Below, in pieces: positions 1-9,144 of a stretch of DNA of 64,000 nt; the first letter of the stretch is position 1, and each line of letters opens with the position of its first letter. Made by a program: the position numbers and the translations under genes. The DNA lies in NCBI GenBank assembly GCA_947623455.1, contig OX392534.1:35097426-35161425 (forward strand). The letters run 5' to 3'. The stretch is from Mimachlamys varia. Taxonomy: Eukaryota; Mollusca; Bivalvia; Pectinida; Pectinidae. The notes under the pieces were generated by a model that saw only the letters and a program-made list of their open reading frames with translations, was not told where the DNA came from and made no database searches.

Positions 1-99
1 CACCCGCTTTCCACCTTTTGTAAGGGGGTAATCTTGTTGTTGGTAAAAATCTTTTGTCATTTTCATGCTGTTGACACAAGATGTATAGTTCGGAAATTG

Positions 100-720
100 A
101 ACTAAAATTAAAGCCTTATACACAGAAATTGGATAATATTTGTTGTCTTAATTGCATGGAAACGTTAATCAAGGGGCCTTAACTCCGCCAATCTACCAAA
201 AGTGGCGATCAAACTGAATCGAGCCCGTTGGGCAATTAACATTGTTACCAAGATTCAAATAAATTGGATATTATTTGTTGCAATTATTGTAAAGAAACAG
301 CAGAACAAGACGTTTTTCGTTAATCAAGGGGTCATAACTCAACAGGATAACGATCGCAAAAAGTGGCGATTAATCGTTCGAGTCCTTTAGGCATTTAACT
401 TTGTTTCCATGTTTCAAAACAATCAGGTAATATTTATTACATTGTACCGTTATTGCATGGAAATAACAAAAGAAAATGACATTTTGCGTTAATCAAAGGG
501 CCATAACGCCGCCAAAATAACGTTCGTCAAAAATGGCGATCGAACTTGGCCGAGCCCTTTAGGCAATTTACCTTGTAACCAAGTTTCAAGAAAAATGGAT
601 AATATGTTTCGATGAAATCGGGGGATGGAAAAATATATATATGTTTTTGATTTTCCAGTCACCAGAGGCAGACGAAACATCTGGGGTGCACCAAGGCGCT
701 GTCATGAACCCCCTCTTATT
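100..720 (+). repeat. 155-169 bp internal subrepeats (unit A; repeated in B-G)
   Basis: The landmark GTTAATCAA followed by GG or AGG recurs at 164, 319 and 487, each time with a block containing a TGGCGATC-like run, GAGCCC and a TTAGGCAATT-like run. This makes three to four diverged monomers of about 155-169 bp. The same array opens units B-G (about 7940, 14170, 20420, 26670, 32915 and 40390). Short ORFs over it are conserved only because the DNA is. The monomer resembles, from memory, the roughly 160-bp satellite and Helitron-type central repeats common in bivalves; this was not checked. Confidence 0.7.
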
Positions 721-736
721 ATTTGCATTTTATTAA

Positions 737-1121
737 AGGCCCAATATACGTAACTTCAGGGAAATTTTCGTGATTCTGAAAAATTCTGAAAAAAAATCCA
801 GTTGATAACCATGCAAATATAAGCCTAAAACGAAGTAAACATGAGCGGTAACTAATAAGAAACTCCTGACAAAAAAATCCAAAGAATCGAAAATACTTCA
901 GGTGGGGCCCACTTCAATAACAAACCGAAGTTAGAAGACGGTTCGTAATGGACGCGTGTTTACAAATAGCGTGTTTCAATTGCTGCTGTACCGGTAACCG
1001 CGAAAGAATTCGTCTTGAATATTGCTGATATCAGTTAATCTTAGCTCAATCTATAAATATAATAAGTTATTAGGCTTGATTTTCGCTTCAAGTTTTGCCG
1101 AAAGTTACGTATATTGGGCCT
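737..1121. mobile_element. 385-bp MITE with TTAA target duplication (piggyBac-like)
   Basis: The ends read AGGCCCAATATACGTAACTT and its inverted complement, flanked by TTAA at 733-736 and 1122-1125. The other units have an uninterrupted sequence here (CATTTTATTAAAG), so this is a clean insertion. There is no ORF. A diverged relative lies at about 57103-57477. TTAA duplication points to piggyBac-type mobilisation. Confidence 0.85.
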
Positions 1122-1650
1122 TTAAAGATTTCTGGAACAACTGAATCTTTTTTTTTCTTTTGCCGGTGATCGTCTATTAAACCGTTCAATTGACAGTGTT
1201 ATATCAATATCTGGTACAGTAGTACTCCAATAATTAGAAAACGACTGACAAATTCCATTCCATCGCCAGAAAATGAAAGCCAGGCAATGTCACATTAAAT
1301 TGCCGTCTTCATTGCTAGGAATTAGAAATCGTTCATGCAGCAAATAGAATGTTATGACATGAAAATAAACCAAAAGCTCTCGTTGCAAGAATTTGTGGTA
1401 AGTTAAATATAAGTCAAAGCTGCAAGATCTATTCGATTCCTAAGGAGTTCAGGGAGATGCACACAGGAAGGCAAGGTACAGACTCACAAAACAGTTGCCA
1501 TTAACATGTTTCCAATATTGTGAAAAATTTCAATTTCGACTAATTTTCTTTTTTTAATGTATAATTTAAGGGGGTTTTACGCACCTAACCCTCCTGCTTC
1601 GAATTTAGGTTCGAAAATTATTAAAATTCGAACCCCACCATTTAGCCCCT

Positions 1651-1700
1651 ATATATCATTACTGACGAGTCCTAGAGGGACGAAACAGCTGTATGATACC
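1651..1700 (+). ncRNA. Hammerhead ribozyme motif (unit A)
   Basis: The conserved core is visible: CUGACGA at 1662-1668, stem II GUCC/GGAC closed by UAGAG, GAAA at 1682-1685, a self-complementary stem III CAGCUG, then GUA as the predicted cleavage triplet. Flanks AUCAUUA and UGAUACC can form a short stem I. This fits a type I hammerhead with minimal stem III, like those in metazoan retroelements and satellites. Activity is inferred, not shown. Confidence 0.8.
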
Positions 1701-2494
1701 GTGCAATTCATTTTTCCGCATACTGTATTTATTACTTAATTAAAAGATGCAGCATGTGTGTGTTACGTTGTCTTTAAGTGTCTGTTTTACTGGAAACTTA
1801 ATATTCTCAAGAAATATGTTTTGCTTCACAAGCGCTATTCATTTTTGAAAATAAAAAAATATTAGCCCAACTCGTGAAATATAGTTGATATTACTGAGGA
1901 CACCGTTGGATATCCCGTATTTCTCTTCAGGGCACCGACTGAAAGAGGTATTTCAATTTTGTGCGACCGCGTGGTTTCGTCTGCGCTACGTTGCATTGTA
2001 GTAAAGGACTCGCACGCACAACTAAATAATTTACTATATGTTATTACTAAGCTTAATATTGGAAGTTCATCACTAGTGACAACACTTGGATTCACAGATA
2101 CATACATGGCAAAGACTTTAAATGACATTCGTGACATTTTAGCTCGCTACAGGCGTCTGCTTCGGACAACCGGAAATTTACATGTCAAATCAGTGAAATG
2201 GGACGGCAACACCCTCTGACTTTTGACCCCATATCAATCCGCCATCATATATCAAAATCTACCAAAAGTATACATTTTTGTAAAGTTAAATATCTATAGA
2301 TTTTATTCAATGCAGAATATGTCAACAATTATCTATTTAAATTACTCAGAATCACTGTACTTAGCCGGAACAAATTTTCGGTAGGGACTACAAACGTATG
2401 AAACACTTCGTGATAGGCTGATGTAGTAGTTTGAGTCATAAAGGTAAATGCAGCCTGTTAAGTCTTTCTTGGTAAAATAGGTTTGCAACCCAGG

Positions 2495-4085
2495 CAGCCA
2501 TTGCTGACCATTGCTGAAGAAGCCTGGATTGGATAAGGAGGAGTTGAAGAACTACCGTCCAGTGTCAAATTTGCCTTTTCTGTCTAAGATCTTGGAGAAG
2601 GTTGTGTCCCGGCGTTTAGAGGCCCATCTCCATGCAAACAGTCTCCATGACAACCTGCAATCGGCCTATCGCATGGGACACTCAACAGAGACGGCCCTCC
2701 TACGTGTGCATAACGACATAGCTTCTGCATTGGATAACAAGTGCAGAGCGGTGCTCGTCATGCTAGACTTGTCAGCTGCATTTGACGTCATTGACCATAG
2801 CATACTCCATAAACGTCTGGAGTATTCGTATGGAGTGACTGACGACGCATTATGCTGGATACAGTCCTATCTAGGTGATCGACGGCAGTGTATTGCTATC
2901 GGATCTTCTGTTTCACGTGACAGCATGCTGGATTATGGGGTTCCTCAAGGGTCGGTGTTAGGACCCCGTAAATACTGCATGTATTCAAAACCAATCGGTG
3001 AGATTTGTCATAGACATAACCTTTGCTATCATTGTTATGCTGATGACACACAGATTTACATGGTCATCAGACCACAGGACAGCTGGGACACCGTATCAGA
3101 AAATCTGGAAGCTTGTCTGACAGACATCAGAAGCTGGATGAATGCCAACATGCTAAAACTAAATTAGGAAAAGACGGAACTGATCGTCTTTTCTCCAAAG
3201 TGTAAGCAATCAACGGCTCTCCAGCTCAAGGTCGGAACAAGTACTGTAGAGGCTGTCCCAACTGTTAAAAATCTAGGGGTGTACTTTGATAGTTCACTGA
3301 ACATGGAGAAACAAGTGAATGCTATCGCCAAATCCTGTTACTACCAGATCAGGAACATCGGCTGTATTTTGCAAGATTTTGGTTCATTCACTTGTTACCT
3401 CACAGCTGGACTATGGAAATGCCCTACTCTGTGGTATATCTGACAAATTGACAAGTCGCCTACAGACGGTCCAGAACACGGCAGCACGTCTCGTTTCTAG
3501 GGTTAGAAAGAGAGAACACATCACTCCTGTTCTGTATTCATTGCACTGGCTACCTGTGCAATACAGGTCACAATACAAAATCTTGGTATACACATACAAG
3601 GCACTTGATGGAACAGCTCCCCAGTACATACGGGAGCTAGTTACCCTGTATCAGCCGTCACGATCACTGAGGTCGAAGACAGAATCATTGTTGTGTGTCC
3701 CAAAATCTCGTACTGTGACCTATGGAAACCGGTGTTTTGGGAAAGTTTCGGCCACGTTGTGGAATAGATTACCATCCGCTATCCGAAAAACAAATACTCT
3801 GGCCAAATTCAAGAACCTTCTGAAGACGTACCTTTTCACGTCTGCATATTAGGGACAACTTAGACGTCATGTATATACTGACATTTGTTTATCTACAGTA
3901 GATGTAGTTCGTATTTATATGCAAATTTTTATATTATCACATCAGCTTAGATTGTAATAACTTCTTTATTTATGCAGTGTAAGTATCAAATTATTATCTA
4001 CATGTTGTGAAGCGCTTTAGAGTAATTTTACAAATTATATAGAGCGCTATATAAATGTTGTATATTATTATTATTATTATTATTA
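2495..4085 (+). mobile_element. CR1/L2-type non-LTR retrotransposon, 5'-truncated and broken
   Basis: Inserted in unit A only: unit B reads straight through from GCAACCCAGG to TATATATTGG. The first frame (2511-3164) has the reverse transcriptase motifs LKNYRPVSNLPFLSKILEKV, DLSAAFDVIDH, YGVPQGSVLGP and YADDTQIY. It ends at a TAG inside the polymerase domain (3163-3165). A short in-frame stretch follows, then a frameshift or deletion near 3380. The C-terminal frame (to 3852) has VTSQLDYGNALL, HWLPVQYR and TLWNRLP motifs typical of the family. The 3' end has a tail with AGAGCGCTATATAAATGTTG and then (ATT)n, characteristic of L2/CR1 integration. It is inactive as seen. Confidence 0.9.
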
Positions 4086-4157
4086 TATATTGGTGGCTCT
4101 TCCCCTGTACTTTTTTCTATTTTACATGTTCTCGGCTTTATATAATATGGAGACCGT

Positions 4158-4680
4158 TCAGAACATGAACAATCTAGAGATTTGCGTACCAGACTCTTTC
4201 AAAGCACCCTCGATATCCAAGGGCTGATCAGCGATAAGTGGTTTGAATATTTCTACTTCAAAAGCTTCTTCTGAAGACGACGGTTATTGCATTTGCCTCC
4301 TTGATTTTTTAAGATGTTTCTCAAATTCGAGTTGGTTGTCAATGGCGACTCCTGTCTGATACAACATCTGTTGACGGGAAGTCATAACTTCCTTAACGGT
4401 ATGATGTTGCATTATTTTTCTGATAGATGTTTTCGAATACATTTATAGAGATGAAATTCGAAGAGTCGAGTATCGCCCTATTCTTGAATTCTGCTAATGT
4501 CATCGTGTACGGACTTTGAACGACTGGTTTCCAAGTAGTTTTAAAACTCTTCAGGAGTTCCACATCGATTCATTTGGTCTCAGGGATTCTGACTATCTAA
4601 TCCGCTAAATATTTTTCATGTCAATATTTAGCAGATGAGAGAGTGAGAACCCTTCCGACTAGGAACTCTTTACGTAACAA
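4158..4680 (-). pseudogene. Decayed coding sequence, unknown family (unit A; also in B-G)
   Basis: The minus strand contains protein-like text in two frames. The upstream frame includes VELLKSFKTTWKPVVQSPYT and AEFKNRAIL. The downstream frame includes HHTVKEVMTSRQQMLYQT, PSSSEEAFEVEIFKPLIAD and a C-terminus SGTQISRLFMF before TGA. Internal stops and a frameshift separate them. In B-F the Trp codon of FKTTWKP is TAG; in C-E the MQ-stop codon is CAG but a frameshift is present. Equivalent regions are about 10038-10559, 16281-16803, 22528-23050, 28775-29297, 35023-35513, and partly 42499-42775. A perfect 10-bp inverted repeat GCTAAATATT/AATATTTAGC (near 4604-4632) sits inside and carries stops. 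I do not recognise the family. Confidence 0.45.
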
Positions 4681-4686
4681 CTGTCA

Positions 4687-4790
4687 TTAATAATAATATA
4701 CAACATCATATAACGCTCTATCTAATTTATAAAATTACTCTAAAGCCCCTCACAATATGTGGATAATAATTTGATACTTACAATGCACTA
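4687..4790 (-). repeat. L2-type 3' tail on the minus strand (one per unit)
   Basis: The reverse complement reads TGTAAGTATCAAATTATTAT, then CTTTAGAGTAATTTTA, AGAGCGTTATAT and a run of TAT repeats. This matches the 3' end of the L2 insertion at 3978-4085. Equivalent tails lie near 10566-10668, 16808-16905, 23055-23152, 29302-29399 and 35513-35610. It is a truncated L2 or a SINE that borrows an L2 tail. Confidence 0.7.
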
Positions 4791-5086
4791 ACATCTGTCC
4801 AACAGGGAAAATACATTTGTATGTGTACCCGAAAGAGTGTCGGATTATACAGGTTCCAGTGTACAATGTAACAGATGTAAAACAGAAATAGTTTGATTGG
4901 AAAACAATACAATAACGATTTATTTCGGACAAGTACAGTAAAAATGATCACTACCAGTCCGGATTGTATGACAAATGCACATATCAAAGATGTGTTCGAT
5001 GTGTCATTAAAACTCCATGACGTCCCTGTAACAATACCCATTCCATAATCGACTTTCATCGGTGATTTCCTCGACGAATGTTGCAA
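4778..5086 (-). other. Conserved 102-residue minus-strand ORF, coding status uncertain
   Basis: Present in all units with a gene (also 10657-10965, 16940-17209, 23187-23456, 29434-29703, 35603-35884). It has a hydrophobic stretch SLICAFVIQSGLVVIIFTVL. In C-E it is shortened by a stop. A second frame through the same DNA reads protein-like too: MLIHIYFSYCRLIATFVEEI, followed by TDESRLWNGYCYRDVMEF in units A and F. A strong splice-acceptor-like CTTCTCTTATTGCAG precedes the ORF. The two plausible frames, plus overlap with the L2 tail at its 3' end, mean this may be a relic of coding DNA or simply a repeat. Confidence 0.25.
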
Positions 5087-5430
5087 TTAATCTGCAATAA
5101 GAGAAGTAAATATGTATCAGCATTGACCACAGGACAATGTGGACGACAATCAGGATGGAGGAAAAAATAAACTTTCAAAAATTTTACAATAATTATTAAA
5201 CCATTTTTTCAACTTTTATATATCACTCTTGTAGATCCGGATTTCAGTGCGCAGGAGTCGTATTTTGGAAGGAAACCGGAGAACCCGGAGGAAACCCATG
5301 TCCGATCGGGAATCTCGCCCCGGCCGTCTTGGTAAAAGCTAGTTTCCTATACAGTGCACCACCTTTTATCATATAATCGGGTGTATTTTATTTATATTGA
5401 TAACAACTGAAAATATAGTAGACTACCTAC

Positions 5431-7265
5431 CTAGCGTGGGATTGGATACCAGTAGTTGATTTGACGCTGGATACACAGTGGGAACAGTACCATGTGTTCC
5501 TCCTCAAATCGCTGACAGAACTTCCTCTCCCAGTACAGGTCATCCTCCGGCAGCTCTTTGGTCAGTACCACGGATAACTCGAGTCCGTAGTTAAACAACA
5601 TCATGGCTTCGGACCGTTTGGCGAAATTGGCTTTGTCCCTCTTACGACTTCCAGAGGGCTTCCATAGGGACCTCCTTTTGACCTGACACGGAGTGGTACC
5701 GCAGTGACGGCAGAGGGAGGGACCTGTTCATGCACGAATTAATTGCATGTTACGATGGAGAAAATTATTTGCAAAACTTTAAACTTATAACACATTTGTA
5801 TGTTAAAGACAGGAGTTATAAGCAATAGTAAACCAACTGATTGATTCATGGCTTCAGTGTGGAACGACACGAATGTTAGGTCACAGGGGCATGTAACAAT
5901 AAATCTTAAAAGCAATAAACAACAATGTATATTATTTTGATGTACCGGAAGGCTACTGAAAAGATAATTGATTTTAAAAGTTATTGTTACATGCCCCTGT
6001 GGTAATGTCAATTTGCATCAAAATTTATATATTTTAAAATTAAAAGTATTATAAGATTGATTCAAATTGGGGGGAAACATTTTAGCAAATATATAAATGT
6101 TTTAAGATTATGAAATTATAATGTAACGAATGTTACTTACGATTCCACCATTCACGGATCATTAAAACCATGGCTGACAATCTCTGTATGGCGCTCTGTG
6201 TAACCAACGGTACATAGCCCAGCAGCAGGGTTAGAAGCACGCACAGAAGGGTGCAAAACACCTCATTTCCAATTTTCTACAACGGATTAAAAGTTGATTA
6301 TTTCGTAATGAATTTGCTAAAATCTATGAAAATAGGATAAATATAACCTTTTTGCAGTTTAAATTCAGACATGTCTTTCAAAAGTTGCACATGCTATCAA
6401 CAGACCAAGATAACAGTAATTTAACTGGTTATTTTAAATAGGGCATGCAGTTTAACGGAAAATGTATTTGTTGGTGCTGGTTAATATCGAATTACACAAA
6501 ATATGATACAGATCAGACATAAACACTAAAATATAATCCCTTACCCGTGTTAGATCGGAAGAAGTTGGACACACTTTCGGAACTTCTGCTCCAGTGAAAT
6601 AATAGAACATCCTTTTGGCATATCCTGGTTCTGGCTCCACACTGAACAGAAAATTACGAAGTAAAGGTTTAGATTTTTGTAAATTTTCAATAAAACTATT
6701 TTCTAAGATTGGAAAAGTTTATTTACGTTAAAAACAACTGTAGCGGAACTGGACTGGGTCGATCATCGGCGACCATGTAACTCAGTGGTAGAGTGTTCGT
6801 CTAGAGTTCGGAAGGTCCCGGGCTCGAGCCCCGGTCTGGTCGCTGCATTTTCTCTTTCTCTTGTTACAAAATTGGCGAACGAACTTGCCAACTATTGTTA
6901 AAAGCATTGGGATTACGCTTAGCAAGAGGATACCCAAAATTGTAATTATTGTCTTCGGGGGCGAAGACTTGACAAAAAGGAGGGAGGAATGAAGCAGAAT
7001 TGGACTGGATCGATCATCAGCAACCAGGTATCTCAGTGGTAAATATTATCTGACCGTTTCGAAACATGGAAACAAAGTAAAATGCGAACCCCGGTCTGGC
7101 CGCTACATTTTCTCGTTCTCCTGTATCACAACATCACGAGAAAAGTCAACAAACCAATGTTATTGAATATGACCAGACTTACCACGTAATGTCCCGGTAT
7201 ACAGCAGGACCTCGATGTATGGCACACAGTATTACCACGTATATCAAGAATAACTTGATATCCAT
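5431..7265 (-). CDS. Four-exon small type I membrane protein, array copy A
   Basis: Exons on the minus strand are 7183-7265, 6545-6641, 6141-6276 and 5431-5723 (83, 97, 136 and 293 nt), joined by GTAAGT/GTAAGG donors and CAG or TAG acceptors. They encode 202 residues. Residues 1-20 are a signal peptide starting MDIKLFLIYVVILCA. Residues 21-66 are a short ectodomain with Cys28 and Cys52. About 67-85 is one membrane span (FCTLLCVLLTLLLGYVPLV). The rest is a basic cytoplasmic tail with CRHCGTTPC (Cys110, Cys113, Cys118) and an aromatic end INYWYPIPR before TAG. The tail is reminiscent, from memory, of small Cys-rich domains in uncharacterised invertebrate proteins. Function is unknown. Intron 3 lacks about 325 bp found in the other copies and holds a 20-bp inverted repeat. 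Confidence 0.72.
5883..6000. repeat. Fold-back repeat in intron 3 of the array gene
   Basis: A perfect 20-bp inverted repeat: ACAGGGGCATGTAACAATAA at 5883-5902 and its complement at 5981-6000. It recurs in the same intron of every copy (for example 18011-18128), so it predates the array expansion. Confidence 0.8.
6769..6843 (+). repeat. tRNA-like element T1 (unit A)
   Basis: GCGACCA and TGGTCGC can pair as an acceptor stem around box-A-like and box-B-like sequences (CTCAGTGG; GGCTCGAGCC). Box A is damaged here (TAACTC where the other units have TAGCTC). The T arm CCGGG/CCCGG is intact in most units. It is a tRNA-derived repeat rather than a working tRNA. Confidence 0.55.
7010..7105 (+). repeat. 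Degraded tRNA-like copy T3
   Basis: Shares flanks with T1 (GACTGGATCGATCATC before; CCCCGGTCTGG then CATTTTCTC after), but the D- and anticodon-arm region is replaced by unrelated sequence. It recurs in every complete unit. It shows that a roughly 150-bp tRNA-like cassette was duplicated before array expansion. Confidence 0.5.
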
Positions 7266-7289
7266 CGTGGTAATCAAGGCGCTAATACA

Positions 7290-7406
7290 AAAAGATGATA
7301 TCTGCGGAGAGACTGATCATCTCCGCCTTTGCCGATTGCTAAGCAGCTAGGCAACAAGTATGTGACGTCACAAATGACTTCTGTAATATGCCGATCATGA
7401 CGTCAT
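7290..7406 (-). promoter_or_regulatory. Two-CRE upstream region of array gene copy A
   Basis: GTGACGTCAC (7362-7371) and ATGACGTCAT (7397-7406) are perfect 10-bp palindromes containing the cAMP-response element TGACGTCA. They lie about 97 and 132 nt upstream of the ATG at 7265. Between them and the ATG is the hairpin CGGAGA-9 nt-TCTCCG. No TATA box is evident between the CREs and the ATG. Confidence 0.6.
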
Positions 7407-7482
7407 ACAATTGTTCTTCCTTTGTTTAGAATTCCTGTCGCGTTACCATATATAACGAAGCTTTATTTGACCGATCGTCGGC

Positions 7483-7554
7483 GACCATATAGCTTAATTG
7501 GTAGAGCGTCCGACTCTAGCTTCGCAGGTCCTGGGTTCGAGACTTGATCTGACC
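7483..7554 (+). repeat. tRNA-like element T2 (unit A)
   Basis: Box A TAGCTTAATTGG is intact. Box B reads GGTTCGAGAC here (GGTTCGAGCC in the other units). The acceptor ends pair poorly and the anticodon stem needs an 8-base loop, so this is a tRNA-derived pseudogene or SINE head. Confidence 0.55.
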
Positions 7555-9094
7555 GTTTGTATTTTCCGCCAAGCTGTGCTCCATGATACGTACAAAGAGA
7601 AACTACGGTTGGCAATGCTGTCAGAATCATGTCACTTTGGGTAGAATTCGTAACTAGCAATAATGAGAGATTCCGCGCCAAGAGTCATAAATGGAACATG
7701 AGATTAAGGATGCTCCATTCTATCTTTATTTAACAGAATAGTTCCTTGAAACTTTCAATTAATTGTTTCGCAACTATGAAGAGGTGATTTAATGAAAATT
7801 AAAGAAAAACATTGCTTACAAACTAATTCGTAGAACTAATATCACCCGCTTTCCACCTTTTGTAAGGGGGTAATCTTGTTGTTGGTAAAAATCTTTTGTC
7901 ATTTTCATGCTGTTGACACAAGATGTATAGCTTGGAAATTGAACTAAAATTAAAGCCTTATACACAGAAATTGGATAATATTTGTTGTCTTGATTGCATG
8001 GAAACGTTAATCAAGGGGCATAAACTCCGCCAATCTACCAAAAGAGGCGATCAAACTGAGTCGAGCCCGTTGGGCAATTAACATTGTTACCAAGATTCAA
8101 ATAAATTGGATATTATTTGTTGCAATTATTGTAAAGAAACAGCAGAACATGACGTTTTTCGTTAATCAAGGGGTCATAACTCAACAGGATAACGATCGCA
8201 AAAAGTGGCGATTAATCGTTCGAGTCCTTTAGGCATTTAACTTTGTTGCCATGTTTCAAAACAATCAGATAATATTTATTACATTGTACCGTTATTGCAT
8301 GGAAATAACAAAAGAAAATGACATTTTGCGTTAATCAAAGGGCCATAACGCCGCCAAAAAACGTTCGTCAAAAATGGCGATCGAACTTGGCCGAGCCGTT
8401 TAGGCAATTTATCTTGTAACCAAGTTTCAAGAAAAATAGATAATATGTTTCGAGGAAATCGGGGGATGGAAATATATATATATGTTTTTAATTTTTGAGT
8501 CACCAGAGGCAGACGAAACATCTGGGGTGCACCAAGGCGCTGACATGAACCCCCTCTTATTATTTGCATTTTATTAAAGACTTATGGAGCAACTGGATCT
8601 TTTGTTTTTGCCGGTGATCGTCTATTAAACCGTTCAATGGACAGTGCTGCATCCATATATGGTACAGTAGTACTCCAAAAATTAGAAAACGACTGACAAA
8701 TTCCATTCCATCGCCAGAAGAACGAAAGCCAGGCTATGTCACATTGAAATGCCGCCTTCATTGCTAAGACTTAGAAATAGTTCCAGGCAACAAATTAAAT
8801 ATTATGACATGAAAATAAACAAAAGCTCTCATTGCAAGAGTTTGTAGTAAGTTAAATATAAGTCAAAGTTGCGAGATATATTCCATTCCTAAGGAGTTTA
8901 GGGAGATGCACACAGGAAGGCAAGATACAGACTCACATAGCATGAAACATGTGTCCAATATTTTAAAAAATTTCAATTGCGAATAATTTGCTTCTTTTTT
9001 AATGTATAATTTAAGAGGGTTTTACGCACCTAACCCTCCTGCTTCTAATTTTGGTTAGAAATTATTAAAATTCGAACCCCACCATTTGGCCCCT

Positions 9095-9144
9095 ATATAT
9101 CATTACTGACGAGTCCTAGAGGGACGAAACAGCTGTATGATACC
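9095..9144 (+). ncRNA. Hammerhead ribozyme motif (unit B)
   Basis: Core CUGACGA at 9106, stem II GUCC/GGAC, GAAA, stem III CAGCUG and GUA cleavage triplet all present, as in unit A. Confidence 0.8.

Larger units (their letters stand above)
1..7842 (+). repeat. Tandem array unit A (diverged, with MITE and L2 insertions)
   Basis: Begins at the array landmark CACCCGCTTTCCACC, which recurs at 7843, 14073, 20320, 26567, 32817 and 40295. It is 7842 bp rather than about 6250 because of a TTAA-flanked MITE (737-1121) and an L2 insertion (about 2495-4085), partly offset by a deletion of about 325 bp in intron 3 of its gene, just after 6002. In + order it holds 155-169 bp subrepeats (about 100-720), a hammerhead motif (1651-1700), low-information AT-rich DNA (1750-2490), decayed minus-strand coding sequence (4158-4680), an L2-like tail on the minus strand (4687-4790), a minus-strand ORF (4778-5086), a motif CCGGAGAACCCGGAGGAAAC near 5280, the four-exon gene (5431-7265) and tRNA-like sequences. 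Confidence 0.9.

Noticed and set aside
202..390. 62-codon + strand ORF in the subrepeats, repeated in most units
   Set aside because: It lies within 155-169 bp tandem monomers, has no recognisable motif, and is conserved only as far as the DNA is.
6769..6843. Functional tRNA-Ser(AGA)
   Set aside because: Box A is damaged in this copy, there is no long variable arm, the acceptor stem is over-long, and one unit has indels in the stems.
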